NCBI RefSeq assembly: GCF_024171955.1
Contig: NZ_JAMTCS010000001.1
Coordinates: forward strand, 310,001 to 374,000
Direction: 5' to 3'
Source of the DNA: Promicromonospora thailandica
GTDB lineage: Bacteria; Actinomycetota; Actinomycetes; Actinomycetales; Cellulomonadaceae
Length of the DNA stretch: 64,000 nucleotides
Shown: positions 47,801 to 58,831 of the stretch, one piece after another
Layout of the letters: every line of letters begins with the position of its first letter
Position numbering within the stretch: position 1 is the first letter of the stretch
Translations under genes and position numbers: made by a program
Notes under the pieces: model-generated
The model's input: the letters and a program-made list of their open reading frames with translations, nothing else
Told to the model about the DNA's origin: nothing
Database searches by the model: none

Positions 47801-48934
47801 TCAGAGGAGGTCGTCGCGGCCGCGCTCCCGCACCGCCGCCACGACGTCCTTGACCTGCTGCGCGCGGGCACGCGTGGTGACCAGCAGCGCGTCGGGCGTG
47901 TCGACGACGACGACGTCGTCCAGCCCCAGCACCGTGACCAGCCGGCCCGACGCCGGCACCACCACCGAGCCGGCGCTCTCGATGCGCAGCACGTCGCCGG
48001 GGTCCCCCAGCACCTTGGCGCCGCGATCGTCGTCCGACGGCAGGAGGACCGCCAGCGAGTTGTAGTCCCCGACGTCGTCCCACCCGAACGTCCCGGGCAC
48101 GACGGCGACGCCGCCCGCCGCCGCCACGGGCTCTGCCACGGCGTGGTCGATCGCGATCTTCTCCAGGCCCGGCCACTCCTGGTCGAGCACCGCGGCACGA
48201 CGTGGCGTGTCCCAGGCGTCGGCGACCCGGCGGAGCGCGTCGTGCAGCTCCGGCCGCTGCTCGGCCAGGTGCCCCAGCAGCACGGACGTGCACGCGACGA
48301 ACATGCCCGCGTTCCAGCGGTACTCGCCGGAGGCGAGGTACGCGCGCGCGGTCGCGGCGTCCGGCTTCTCCGTGAAGCCCCGCACGTGCAGCGTGTGCGG
48401 CGCGCCCTCGACGCCCAGCGGCTCGCCCGAGCGCACGTACCCGAACGCGGTCGACGGACGGGACGCCGCGATGCCGACCGTCGTGACATATCCCGCACGC
48501 GCGGCCGCGACCGCCTCGCGGACGGCGAGCTGGAACGCCCGCGTACCGCTGATCACGTGGTCGGCGGCGAACGAGCCGATGACCACGTCGCCGTGCCGCC
48601 GCTCCAGCACGGCCGCCGCCAGCCCGATCGCCGCCATCGACTCGCGCGGGGCCGGCTCGGCCAGGATCGCGTCGTCGGACAGGCCCGGGAGCTGGGCCCG
48701 GCAGGCCGCCACGTGCTGCTCGCCCGTGACCAGCACGACGCCGTCCGGCCCGGCCAGGGGCCGCAGTCGGCGCTCGGTGGCCTGGAGCAGGGACTCGCCC
48801 GCACCCACCAGGTCGTGCAGGAACTTGGGCTCCCCGCCGCGCGAGAGCGGCCAGAGCCGGGTACCCGACCCACCGGCGGGTACCACTGCGAAGAAGTCGT
48901 CGATCGGGGACGATAGGTCGGCGGCCGAAGTCAT
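47801..48934 (-). CDS. manC: Mannose-1-phosphate guanylyltransferase
   Basis: 377 residues. [19 protein letters not shown] at about 14-32 is the GTP-binding pyrophosphorylase signature, EPKFLHDL carries the conserved lysine, and TEKPDAATARAYLASGEYRWNAGMFV the FTEKP sugar site. It makes GDP-mannose for cell-wall mannolipids and glycans. It lacks the C-terminal phosphomannose isomerase domain of bifunctional enzymes. ATG 48934 has CATCCT 7 bases upstream. It diverges from the sdh operon across a 269-base gap. Confidence 0.92.
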   Translation of the reverse strand: MTSAADLSSPIDDFFAVVPAGGSGTRLWPLSRGGEPKFLHDLVGAGESLLQATERRLRPLAGPDGVVLVTGEQHVAACRAQLPGLSDDAILAEPAPRESMAAIGLAAAVLERRHGDVVIGSFAADHVISGTRAFQLAVREAVAAARAGYVTTVGIAASRPSTAFGYVRSGEPLGVEGAPHTLHVRGFTEKPDAATARAYLASGEYRWNAGMFVACTSVLLGHLAEQRPELHDALRRVADAWDTPRRAAVLDQEWPGLEKIAIDHAVAEPVAAAGGVAVVPGTFGWDDVGDYNSLAVLLPSDDDRGAKVLGDPGDVLRIESAGSVVVPASGRLVTVLGLDDVVVVDTPDALLVTTRARAQQVKDVVAAVRERGRDDLL

Positions 48935-49152
48935 GCCCCGCAGGATGTCAGCCGGACCACGTTCCCGCAGCCAGATGTCGCAAGAATCCGGGCAAACCCT
49001 GGCCGATCCCAGGGGCGGGTCCGGGCGGCAACGCACGAGCAACCTGACGGGTGCCCGAAACGGCGACATCTCCCCTGTGGGATCAGTCACAAAGGCCGCG
49101 TCCAGGAGCCTGACAGGGCTGTCGGGCGACGGTCGAGGCGACCAGTTGTCAT

Positions 49153-49158
49153 TACAGT
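49153..49158 (+). promoter_or_regulatory. Possible -10 hexamer of sdhCDAB
   Basis: TACAGT in TTGTCATTACAGTGGG, 46 bases before GTG 49204, giving a short leader that holds the AGGAGG site. No convincing -35. Confidence 0.35.
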
Positions 49159-49203
49159 GGGGACCAGCCACCCCCAGCCGGACAGCCATAGGAGGCTCCC
49201 GAA

Positions 49204-49587
49204 GTGCCCACCGCACCAGCAGGCACGTTGTACCGCGGCCGAGAAGGCATGTGGTCGTGGGTCGCGCACCGCGTGACCGGCGTGCTCATCTTCTTCTTCT
49301 TGCTCGTGCACGTGCTCGACACCGCGCTGGTCCGCGTGTCCCCCGAGGCGTACAACGCAGCGATCGGCACGTACCAGACCCCGATCATGGGCCTCGGCGA
49401 GGCCGGCCTCGTCGCCGCGATCGTCTTCCACGCCTTCAACGGCATCCGCATCCTCCTGGTGGACTTCTGGGCCCAGGGCCCGCGCTACCAGAAGGTCATG
49501 CTCTGGGTGGTCGTCGGGCTGTTCGTCGTCACCATGGCGGGCTTCCTGCCCCGCCACCTCGTCAACGTCTTCACCGGGGGGCACTGA
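49204..49587 (+). CDS. sdhC: Succinate dehydrogenase cytochrome b556 subunit
   Basis: 127 residues with three membrane helices. RGREGMWSWVAHRVTGVLIF is the SdhC signature, and LVHVLDTALV supplies a haem histidine. It anchors SdhAB and carries electrons to menaquinone. GTG 49204 has a strong AGGAGG site 8 bases upstream. The stop TGA overlaps the sdhD ATG by one base. Confidence 0.93.
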   Translation: MPTAPAGTLYRGREGMWSWVAHRVTGVLIFFFLLVHVLDTALVRVSPEAYNAAIGTYQTPIMGLGEAGLVAAIVFHAFNGIRILLVDFWAQGPRYQKVMLWVVVGLFVVTMAGFLPRHLVNVFTGGH

Positions 49588-50051
49588 TGACTCACGGAAC
49601 CGCCGCGGTCGCGAAGGTCGACTCCCCGCGCTCCCCGTACGCACGCCGCAAGACGACGCGCGGCAACTACGAGCTGTACTCCTGGGTGTTCATGCGGGCG
49701 TCCGGCGTGGTGCTGCTCGTGCTCATCTTCGGCCACCTCTTCGTGAACCTCATGGTCGGCGAGGGCGTGCACGCCATCGACTTCGGCTTCGTGGCCGGCA
49801 AGTGGGCCAGCCCCATGTGGCAGGTCTGGGACCTCCTCATGCTGTGGCTCGCGATGATCCACGGCACCAACGGCGTGCGCACCATCATCAACGACTACGC
49901 CACGCGGGACGTGACCCGTGGCGTGCTCAAGGGCCTGCTCTACCTGGCGTTCGCCGTCGTGGTCGTGCTCGGCACCCTGGTGATCTTCACGTTCGACGCC
50001 TGCCCGCCGGGGTCCCCCGCGGAGCTCCTGCCGTCGTTCTGCACGGCGTAG
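49587..50051 (+). CDS. sdhD: Succinate dehydrogenase hydrophobic membrane anchor subunit
   Basis: 154 residues. A polar N-terminus ([20 protein letters not shown]) leads into three helices, with [19 protein letters not shown] and [20 protein letters not shown] containing haem/quinone histidines. Partner of SdhC. It ends within the first copy of a 15-bp tandem duplication, so the stop codon is reproduced 15 bases downstream. Confidence 0.93.
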   Translation: MTHGTAAVAKVDSPRSPYARRKTTRGNYELYSWVFMRASGVVLLVLIFGHLFVNLMVGEGVHAIDFGFVAGKWASPMWQVWDLLMLWLAMIHGTNGVRTIINDYATRDVTRGVLKGLLYLAFAVVVVLGTLVIFTFDACPPGSPAELLPSFCTA

Positions 50052-50070
50052 CACCGCACGGCGTAGCACC
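50041..50070. repeat. 15-bp perfect tandem duplication at the sdhD stop
   Basis: GCACGGCGTAGCACC occurs at 50041-50055 and again at 50056-50070. The first copy contains the sdhD stop codon TAG (50049-50051). Looks like a recent slippage duplication in the sdhD-sdhA spacer. Confidence 0.85.
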
Positions 50071-50124
50071 AGCACTCCCCCAGCCCCACACTCCGAACCT
50101 CATCAGCAGGAGGCATCGAGCCCG

Positions 50125-51957
50125 ATGCAGACCCATCAGTACGACGTCGTGATCGTCGGCGCGGGTGGCGCAGGCATGCGCGCCGCTCTCGAGTCGTCGA
50201 AGGAGGCCCGCACCGCGGTGATCTCCAAGCTGTACCCCACCCGTTCCCACACCGGTGCCGCCCAGGGCGGCATGGCCGCGGCCCTCGCCAACGTCGAGGA
50301 CGACAACTGGGAGTGGCACACCTTCGACACCGTCAAGGGCGGCGACTACCTCGTCGACCAGGACGCGGCCGAGATCCTCGCGAAGGAGGCCATCGAGTCG
50401 GTCCTCGACCTGGAGCGGATGGGCCTCCCGTTCAACCGCACGCCCGAGGGCAAGATCGACCAGCGCCGGTTCGGCGGCCACACGCGTGACCACGGCCAGT
50501 CCGCCGTGCGCCGCGCGTGCTACGCCGCGGACCGCACCGGCCACATGATCCTCCAGACGCTCTACCAGAACTGCGTCAAGCAGGACGTCGAGTTCTTCAA
50601 CGAGTTCTACGTGCTGGACCTCATCACCGACCACGACCTCACCACCGAGGAGATCGCGGCGGGCGAGGAGGTCAACGCGACCGGCGTCGTCGCCTACGAC
50701 CTCGCCACCGGCGAGATCCACGTGTTCCAGGCCAAGGCGATCATCTTCGCCACCGGCGGGGCGGGCAAGATCTTCAAGACCACCTCCAACGCGCACACCC
50801 TCACGGGCGACGGCATGGCGCTGGCGTACCGGCGCGGCCTGCCGCTGGAGGACATGGAGTTCTTCCAGTTCCACCCGACAGGCCTCGCGGGCCTGGGCAT
50901 CCTCCTGTCGGAGGCCGCCCGCGGCGAGGGCGGCATCCTGCGCAACTCCGAGGGCGAGCGCTTCATGGAGCGCTACGCCCCCACCATCAAGGACCTCGCG
51001 CCGCGCGACATCGTGGCCCGGTCGATGGCGAACGAGGTGCGCGAGGGCCGTGGCGCCGGCCCGAACAAGGACTACGTGCTGCTCGACCTGACGCACCTGG
51101 AGCCGGCGCACATCGACGCCAAGCTCCCGGACATCACCGAGTTCGCGCGCACCTACCTCGGCATCGAGCCCTACACCGAGCCGGTGCCCGTGTACCCGAC
51201 CGCGCACTACGCCATGGGTGGCGTGCCGACGAACGTGCAGGGCGAGGTGCTGCGCGACGGCGTCAACGTCGTCAAGGGCCTGTACGCCGCCGGCGAGGTC
51301 GCGTGCGTGTCCGTGCACGGCTCGAACCGCCTGGGCACCAACTCGCTGCTCGACATCAACGTGTTCGGCAAGCGCTCGGGCCGCGCGGCCGCCGCGTACG
51401 CGAAGACGGCGTCGTTCCACGAGCTGCCCGCGGACCCGGCGGCCCGCGTGGTGGCCCAGCTCGACGAGATGCGCAACCGGCCGGACGGCGAGCGGGTGGC
51501 CGACATCCGCAAGGCGCTCCAGGACACCATGGACCTCAACGCCCAGGTGTTCCGCACGGGCGAGTCGCTGAACCAGGCCCTGGCCGACATCCGCGAGCTG
51601 CAGAAGCGCTACCGCAACGCGTCGGTGCAGGACAAGGGCAAGCTGTTCAACACGGACCTGCTGGAGGCCATCGAGCTGGGCTTCCTGCTCGACATCGCCG
51701 AGGTCACCGTGGTCGCCGCGATCAACCGCAAGGAGTCGCGCGGCGGTCACTACCGGGAGGACTTCCCGGACCGCGACGACACGAACTACATGCTGCACAC
51801 GATGGCCTACCGCCGGCCGCCCGAGGCATCGGACAAGGCGGAGGGCCACGTCAAGGGCTTCTTCGACCACGTCGAGGAGTTCGACGGCTACAAGGTCGTC
51901 CTGGGCTCCAAGCCCGTCATCCAGACCCGGTACGAGCCGATGGAGCGTAAGTACTGA
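50125..51957 (+). CDS. sdhA: Succinate dehydrogenase flavoprotein subunit
   Basis: 610 residues. [18 protein letters not shown] binds FAD, and [15 protein letters not shown] holds the histidine (about H42) covalently linked to [24 protein letters not shown] and the [19 protein letters not shown] block are family signatures. It oxidises succinate to fumarate. ATG 50125 has AGGAGG 12 bases upstream. The stop overlaps the sdhB start. Confidence 0.96.
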   Translation: MQTHQYDVVIVGAGGAGMRAALESSKEARTAVISKLYPTRSHTGAAQGGMAAALANVEDDNWEWHTFDTVKGGDYLVDQDAAEILAKEAIESVLDLERMGLPFNRTPEGKIDQRRFGGHTRDHGQSAVRRACYAADRTGHMILQTLYQNCVKQDVEFFNEFYVLDLITDHDLTTEEIAAGEEVNATGVVAYDLATGEIHVFQAKAIIFATGGAGKIFKTTSNAHTLTGDGMALAYRRGLPLEDMEFFQFHPTGLAGLGILLSEAARGEGGILRNSEGERFMERYAPTIKDLAPRDIVARSMANEVREGRGAGPNKDYVLLDLTHLEPAHIDAKLPDITEFARTYLGIEPYTEPVPVYPTAHYAMGGVPTNVQGEVLRDGVNVVKGLYAAGEVACVSVHGSNRLGTNSLLDINVFGKRSGRAAAAYAKTASFHELPADPAARVVAQLDEMRNRPDGERVADIRKALQDTMDLNAQVFRTGESLNQALADIRELQKRYRNASVQDKGKLFNTDLLEAIELGFLLDIAEVTVVAAINRKESRGGHYREDFPDRDDTNYMLHTMAYRRPPEASDKAEGHVKGFFDHVEEFDGYKVVLGSKPVIQTRYEPMERKY

Positions 51958-52712
51958 TGACCGCCACACTCGAGGCCCCGGCCCCCGCCGCGGGCGAGAT
52001 CCCGTCGTTCACCGTCACCCTGCGGGTCCGCCGGTTCAACCCGGAGGTGTCCGACGAGGCCACCTGGCAGGACTTCACCGTCGAGGCGCACGGCACCGAC
52101 CGCATCCTCGACGCGCTGCACAAGATCAAGTGGGACGAGGACGGCTCGCTCACGTTCCGCCGGTCCTGTGCGCACGGCGTGTGCGGCTCGGACGCCATGC
52201 GGATCAACGGCCGCAACCGCCTGGCCTGCAAGACGCTCCTGAAGGACGTCAACCCCGACAAGCCGATCACGGTCGAGCCCATCAAGGGCCTGCCGGTCGT
52301 GAAGGACCTCGTGGTCGACATGGAGCCGTTCTTCGCCTCCTACCGCGAGATCATGCCGTTCCTCATCACCACGGGGAACGAGCCGTCCAAGGAGCGCTAC
52401 CAGTCCCCCGAGGACCGCGCGCGGTTCGACGACACCACCAAGTGCATCCTGTGCGCCGCCTGCACGTCGTCCTGCCCGGTGTTCTGGACGGACGGCCAGT
52501 ACTTCGGCCCGGCCGCCATCGTCAACGCGCACCGGTTCATCTTCGACAGCCGCGACGAGGGTGGCTCGCAGCGCCTGGAGATCCTCAACGACAAGGAGGG
52601 CGTGTGGCGCTGCCGCACGACCTTCAACTGCACCGAGGCCTGCCCCCGCGGCATCGAGGTCACGAAGGCGATCCAGGAGGTCAAGCGCGCGATGATCACC
52701 CGCGCCTTCTGA
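51957..52712 (+). CDS. sdhB: Succinate dehydrogenase iron-sulfur subunit
   Basis: 251 residues. 2Fe-2S ligands: RRSCAHGVCGSDAMRING and the downstream Cys of NRLAC, with the Cys-to-Asp change (GSD) seen in several SdhB proteins. 4Fe-4S: CILCAACTSSCPVFW. 3Fe-4S: CRTTFNCTEACPRGI. It passes electrons from SdhA to the membrane anchor. Last gene of the operon, followed by a very long hairpin. Confidence 0.96.
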   Translation: MTATLEAPAPAAGEIPSFTVTLRVRRFNPEVSDEATWQDFTVEAHGTDRILDALHKIKWDEDGSLTFRRSCAHGVCGSDAMRINGRNRLACKTLLKDVNPDKPITVEPIKGLPVVKDLVVDMEPFFASYREIMPFLITTGNEPSKERYQSPEDRARFDDTTKCILCAACTSSCPVFWTDGQYFGPAAIVNAHRFIFDSRDEGGSQRLEILNDKEGVWRCRTTFNCTEACPRGIEVTKAIQEVKRAMITRAF

Positions 52713-52718
52713 CCCTCT

Positions 52719-52827
52719 CCGCCGAAGTAGAACCAGGGCGAAGTAGAACTGCAGCGAGATAGAACCCCAGCGCGAGCACGGTTCTATCTCGCTGCAGTTC
52801 TACTTCGCCCTGGTTCTATCTCGGCGG
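52719..52827. repeat. Family C long hairpin with internal 16-bp tandem repeats, at convergent sdhB/YihY ends
   Basis: 48-base arms at 52719-52766 and 52780-52827, 46 of 48 pairing, 13-base loop. Each arm is itself built from degenerate 16-bp repeats: GAAGTAGAACCAGGGC, GAAGTAGAACTGCAGC and GAGATAGAACCCCAGC at 52724-52771. The right arm includes the stop codon of the YihY gene (52816-52818). The likely effect is transcription termination in both directions; the origin of the repeat structure is unknown. Confidence 0.8.
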
Positions 52828-53694
52828 GGCCGGGGGGTCTGCCATCCAGGCGCTCGTCATCAGCAGCACGCGGGCCAGGAGGTTGACCAGCACGAGGATC
52901 GTGACGACCACCGCGAAGGACGCCAGCAGCGCGTTGCGGGCCGCGGCCCCGGTCACCAGCTCCGTACCCAGGTAGCGCAGCGCGCCGGCGACGACGCCGA
53001 CCACGAGCGATCCGATCACGAGGTCCCGCGGCACGGGCCGCACGTTCCCCACCCAGCGCACGACGGCGGCCACGACCGCCGCGTCCAGCAGCAGGGTCAC
53101 GAGCGCGCCGCCGGCCCGCACCGCGAACGCCACCGCGCCGCCGGCCAGGCCCAGCGACTCCAGCACCCACGGCACGGCCACCGACACCAGCACGCTCGCC
53201 CCCGCCGTGACCAGCACGCCGACGCCCAGGAGCACGAAGCCGAGGAGCTGCCGCAGCCGCTCCGTGGCGATGTTCCCGGGGGTGTCCGTCTCGCCGAACA
53301 TCGCCCGCACCGAGCTGCGCAGCGCGCCCATGAAGTTGGTCGCGGACCACAGCAGCACCAGCGCCGCGACGACCGAGGTCCAGCTCAGGCCCGTGGAGAT
53401 CACCAGGTCGGCCGGTGACAGCACCCCGCCGTCGCCCGTGTCCACCAGCCCGGGCACCCACGTGTCGATCTGGTCCAACACCGCCACCCGCAGGTCGGCG
53501 TCCCCGCCGAGCACGCGCACGAACGTCGTGTACCCGATCGCCAGGGACGCGAAGAGCGAGAAGAGCGCCGCATAGGCCATGCCGCCGCTGAGCACGGCGC
53601 CGTTCGCCGTGCCGAACCGGTCCAGCGCGCGGGCGGCGCGCGTCCCCTGCCAGCGCTCCCAGGCCGCCCTGCCGAGCTCGATCAGCCGCTTCAT
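52816..53694 (-). CDS. YihY/virulence factor BrkB family membrane protein
   Basis: 292 residues from ATG 53694, supported by TAGGCT 7 bases upstream; GTG 53724 is an alternative. About six membrane segments, with LSGGMAYAALFSLFASLAIGY near the N-terminus and LLWSATNFMGALRSSVRAMFGE as the family-conserved loop. The family was once called ribonuclease BN by error, and its real function is unclear. The C-terminus overlaps the family C hairpin. Confidence 0.88.
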   Translation of the reverse strand: MKRLIELGRAAWERWQGTRAARALDRFGTANGAVLSGGMAYAALFSLFASLAIGYTTFVRVLGGDADLRVAVLDQIDTWVPGLVDTGDGGVLSPADLVISTGLSWTSVVAALVLLWSATNFMGALRSSVRAMFGETDTPGNIATERLRQLLGFVLLGVGVLVTAGASVLVSVAVPWVLESLGLAGGAVAFAVRAGGALVTLLLDAAVVAAVVRWVGNVRPVPRDLVIGSLVVGVVAGALRYLGTELVTGAAARNALLASFAVVVTILVLVNLLARVLLMTSAWMADPPAPPR

Positions 53695-53701
53695 CGCGCC
53701 G

Positions 53702-53707
53702 AGCCTA
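53702..53707 (-). promoter_or_regulatory. TAGGCT -10 hexamer of the YihY-family gene
   Basis: TAGGCT, 7 bases, then ATG 53694 on the minus strand. Confidence 0.5.
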
Positions 53708-53742
53708 CGGGCAACGGGTGACACCCACCCGGCGGGACCGCC

Positions 53743-55743
<2,001 letters not shown>

Positions 55744-55749
55744 GGTCAG

Positions 55750-55755
55750 AGCCTA
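55750..55755 (-). promoter_or_regulatory. TAGGCT -10 hexamer of tatB
   Basis: TAGGCT, 6 bases, then GTG 55743 on the minus strand. Confidence 0.55.
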
Positions 55756-55798
55756 CTCGTGTCGCCGGAACCCCCGGCGAACGTCCGATGAACCCGGC

Positions 55799-57175
55799 TC
55801 ACTGCCCGCTCGACCGTTCCTCGAGGACGATGCGCACCTCGCGCTCGTCGCCGTCCGAACGCACCTGCAGCGTGACCGGGTCGCCCGGGGCCTTGGCGCG
55901 GATGGCCACGATGAGCTCGTCGGCCACCGACACGGGACGGCCGTCGATCGACAGGATCACGTCGCCGGGCCGCACGCCCGCCTGGTCGGCGGGGCCGCCG
56001 GGCGTGACGGCCGGCGTGCCCTGCTGCGGCCCTTCCGCGACGCGGACGCCCTCGCCCTGGTAGGTGGGGTCCAGGAGCACGCCGATGACGGGGAACGTGG
56101 CCGTACCCGTCTCGATGAGCTGCTCGGCCGTGTGCCGCGCCTGGTTCGACGGGATGGCGAAGCCGAGCCCGATGTTGCCCGTGGCGGTGGTGGTGCCGGG
56201 GCCCTGCGCGATGGCGGAGTTGATGCCGATCACCTCGCCCGCGGTGTTGACCAGCGGGCCGCCCGAGTTGCCGGGGTTGATCGCGGCGTCGGTCTGGATC
56301 GCGTCGATGAAGGCCGCCGCGGCGGCCTCGCCCGCCTTCACGGGGCGGTGCAGCGCGCTGACGATGCCCGTGGTGACGGTGGCCTCCAGGCCCAGCGGGG
56401 ACCCGACGGCGAGCACCGAGTCGCCCACGACGACGTCGTCGGAGTCGCCCAGCACCAGCGGCTCCAGGCCGGTCTCGTCCACGCGGATCACCGCGAGGTC
56501 GTAGTCCGGCGTGGCACCGACCAGCTCGGCGGGCTGCTCGTGCCCGTCGGCGAACGTGACGGTCACGTCCGCCCCGTTCGCCGCCTCGGCGACCACGTGG
56601 TTGTTGGTGAGGATGTACCCCTCGGCCTTCAGGATCATCCCGGACCCGGTGGCGACGCCCTGGTCGGCCCGCACCTCGATCGAGACGACGCTCGGCAGCG
56701 CGGCCGCGGCGATGGCCGCGACCGAGCCCTCGGGCCGGTCCACGTGGGTGGCGCCGGCCGCGGGCTCGGGCAGCGCGGCGTCCGCGGGGCGCGCCGTCGG
56801 CCCGCCGTCCAGCAGCGCGTAGGTACCCGCCCCGCCGCCGGCACCCGCGACCAGGCCCAGCAGCAGCACGGCGACGGCGGAGCGCGCGCCGAGGCGGCCG
56901 CGCCGGGCGCGCGGTGCGCTCTGCCCGGACGGGGTCCGCTCCGGCTGCTGCGGATCCGCGGCCGCGTCGTCGGACGGCGTCCCGCTCGCCCCCGCCGGCG
57001 GTGTGGTCAGGTGCACCGTCGTCAGCGGCACCGTCGTCATGGCGCCGGCCGCCGGGAGCTCCTCCGTGGCGCGCTCCGGCGCGCCCTCGGGGGCGTGCGG
57101 TCCGTTCGTGGTCGGTGTCGCGGGGGGCACTGCTGCTCGCGGCGTGGGCGGCGCGAACGGGTTCTCGTCGGTCAT
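55799..57175 (-). CDS. htrA: HtrA/DegP-type trypsin-like serine protease with PDZ domain
   Basis: 458 residues. A 95-residue Pro/Ala/Thr-rich cytosolic N-terminus, one membrane helix at about 99-121, then an extracytoplasmic protease. Catalytic triad: H193 in ILTNNHVVAEA, D226 in DYDLAVIRV and S304 in INPGNSGGPLVN. A PDZ domain fills about 360-455 (GVRPGDVILSIDGRPVS). It degrades misfolded envelope proteins and is part of the sigE stress locus. It overlaps the anti-sigma gene by 4 bases. Confidence 0.95.
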   Translation of the reverse strand: MTDENPFAPPTPRAAVPPATPTTNGPHAPEGAPERATEELPAAGAMTTVPLTTVHLTTPPAGASGTPSDDAAADPQQPERTPSGQSAPRARRGRLGARSAVAVLLLGLVAGAGGGAGTYALLDGGPTARPADAALPEPAAGATHVDRPEGSVAAIAAAALPSVVSIEVRADQGVATGSGMILKAEGYILTNNHVVAEAANGADVTVTFADGHEQPAELVGATPDYDLAVIRVDETGLEPLVLGDSDDVVVGDSVLAVGSPLGLEATVTTGIVSALHRPVKAGEAAAAAFIDAIQTDAAINPGNSGGPLVNTAGEVIGINSAIAQGPGTTTATGNIGLGFAIPSNQARHTAEQLIETGTATFPVIGVLLDPTYQGEGVRVAEGPQQGTPAVTPGGPADQAGVRPGDVILSIDGRPVSVADELIVAIRAKAPGDPVTLQVRSDGDEREVRIVLEERSSGQ

Positions 57176-58134
57176 GGGCTCTCGATGGCTCCTGTCACGG
57201 TGTGCCACCCGCGGGCGATGCGGGGCAGGACCCCGGCATCGTAGCCATGCTCACCGAACGACGCCACGAGCTCGCTCAGCACCTCCTCGGGTGCCTCGGC
57301 CACGACGTCCACCACCATGTCCTGCGACTGCCACGCCACGTGGACGGGATCGGTCGCGAGCACCTGGACGCCGTCGGCCGTCGTGGTGCCCTCCTGGGCG
57401 AGCTGGCCGGCGCGCTCCCGGACCACGGCGTGGCCCGACGGGCCGGTCAGGTCGATCTCCAGCGTCTGGCCGCGCTCACCCACGAGACGCATGGCCGTGA
57501 CGGTGTAGCCGTCGGGGAGCTCGGCGGGCGCCACCCAGCCGTGGTCCTCGACCCAGTCGAGCGCCGCGGCCGTGCGGCCGCCGGGCGCGCCGTCGAGCGT
57601 GGCCAGCACGTCCTGGCCGGCCGCCGCCTGGCTCGTGCCGGTGCGGCCCAGCATGGTCATGCTCGTCTGCGCGGAGAGCTGCGGCGACACCACCGGCACG
57701 TCGCCCAGGGTGAACAGCGCGAGCCCCAGCACGCCGACGCCGCCGACGCCGAGTGCCGTGATCCGGGCGGTCCGCCGGCGCCGGGCCGGGCGGTCGATGC
57801 GGCCGTCGAAGGCATCCCGGCCGGAGAACGACCCCGAGAACGACGCCGCCTGCCACGACTGGGCGGACAGGGGGTCCGGGCCCAGGAGCGGGCGCCGCAG
57901 CGGGTCCTCGTCCGTGGGCGGGATGCTGGCCTGGAGCGCCATGAGCCGCGCCGTGAGCGCCGGGTCGGGCACCACGTCGGCCGCGGACGACAGCGCGCGC
58001 CGCGCCGCGCGGGCCGTGTCCAGCTCGCGTGCGCACAGGCGGCAGGTGGTCACGTGGGACAGCGCCTTCTCGGTGTCCGCGGGCGAGAGCTGCCCGTCGG
58101 CCAGGGCGCTGATGAGGTCGCCGAGGTGGGCCAT
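57172..58134 (-). CDS. RseA-like anti-sigma factor with zinc-binding ZAS domain
   Basis: 320 residues. The N-terminus has the ZAS motif: ALSHVTTCRLCARELD, with H27, C31 and C34, which holds zinc in redox-responsive anti-sigma factors such as RsrA or mycobacterial RseA. A membrane helix lies at about 138-158 (ITALGVGGVGVLGLALFTLG), followed by an extracytoplasmic domain that may sense envelope stress. It should bind and hold the SigE encoded just upstream. Its start overlaps the sigE stop. Mycobacterial RseA is soluble, so the membrane-spanning form differs from that model. Confidence 0.9.
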   Translation of the reverse strand: MAHLGDLISALADGQLSPADTEKALSHVTTCRLCARELDTARAARRALSSAADVVPDPALTARLMALQASIPPTDEDPLRRPLLGPDPLSAQSWQAASFSGSFSGRDAFDGRIDRPARRRRTARITALGVGGVGVLGLALFTLGDVPVVSPQLSAQTSMTMLGRTGTSQAAAGQDVLATLDGAPGGRTAAALDWVEDHGWVAPAELPDGYTVTAMRLVGERGQTLEIDLTGPSGHAVVRERAGQLAQEGTTTADGVQVLATDPVHVAWQSQDMVVDVVAEAPEEVLSELVASFGEHGYDAGVLPRIARGWHTVTGAIESP

Positions 58135-58733
58135 CAGGCACCCCCGCGGGTCGGTGCCAGGTGCTCCAGCGCGTCGCGGAGCTGGGCCCGGGCCCGGTGG
58201 ATCCGCGAGCGCACCGTGCCGAGCTTCACGCCCAGCGTCACGGCAATCTCCTCGTAGCTCAGGCCCTCGATGTCGCACAGCACGACGGCGGCGCGGTACT
58301 CGGGACGCAGGGCGTCGAGCGCCTTCTGCACGTCCTGGTCGAGGTTGGCGTGCTCGTACCCGCGCTCCGGCCGGCCGAAGTCGCCGGTGTCGGCGACGTG
58401 GCCGTCGTCGTCGCCCATCGCCTCCATGCGGATGCGCTTCTTGCGGCGCGCGCCGTCGAGGAACAGGTTGGTGGTGATGCGGTGCAGCCAGCCCTCGAAC
58501 GTGCCCGGCGTGTAGCTGGACAGGGACCGGAACACCCGGATGAACGTCTCCTGCGTGAGGTCCTCCGCGTCCTGCTTGTTGCCCGTCAGGCGGTAGGCGA
58601 GGCGGTAGACGCGCGCGGAGTGCTCCCGCACGATCTCCTCCCACGTGGGCGGCTGCCAGGGCATGTCGGCGGCGCCGGTCCCGGTGGGGGCCGGCGCGCC
58701 TGCGTCTGCTGCGCGAGTACTCACAGAAGTCAT
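58134..58733 (-). CDS. sigE: ECF sigma factor, SigE-like
   Basis: 199 residues from ATG 58733, which has GAGAGGA 5 bases upstream; starts at 58802 and 58664 are alternatives. Region 2: [26 protein letters not shown]. Region 4: [25 protein letters not shown] as a helix-turn-helix. Directs RNA polymerase to envelope-stress promoters under control of the downstream anti-sigma factor. The sigE, anti-sigma, htrA, tatB order is that of Rv1221-Rv1224 in Mycobacterium tuberculosis. Confidence 0.95.
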   Translation of the reverse strand: MTSVSTRAADAGAPAPTGTGAADMPWQPPTWEEIVREHSARVYRLAYRLTGNKQDAEDLTQETFIRVFRSLSSYTPGTFEGWLHRITTNLFLDGARRKKRIRMEAMGDDDGHVADTGDFGRPERGYEHANLDQDVQKALDALRPEYRAAVVLCDIEGLSYEEIAVTLGVKLGTVRSRIHRARAQLRDALEHLAPTRGGA

Positions 58734-58821
58734 CGTCCTCTCAACGCACGTGTCGGCCCAGTCGTTCCCACGGGCTGTACCCTGACGCCGCACGTGACGC
58801 ACACATCTGGACAGGTCCAGC

Positions 58822-58826
58822 GGAGG
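58822..58826 (+). promoter_or_regulatory. Shine-Dalgarno before an ATC start
   Basis: The purine run GGAGGAAG begins at 58822 and lies about 5 bases before ATC 58832. No ATG, GTG or TTG lies at a fitting distance in the correct frame. Confidence 0.5.
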
Positions 58827-58831
58827 AAGCC

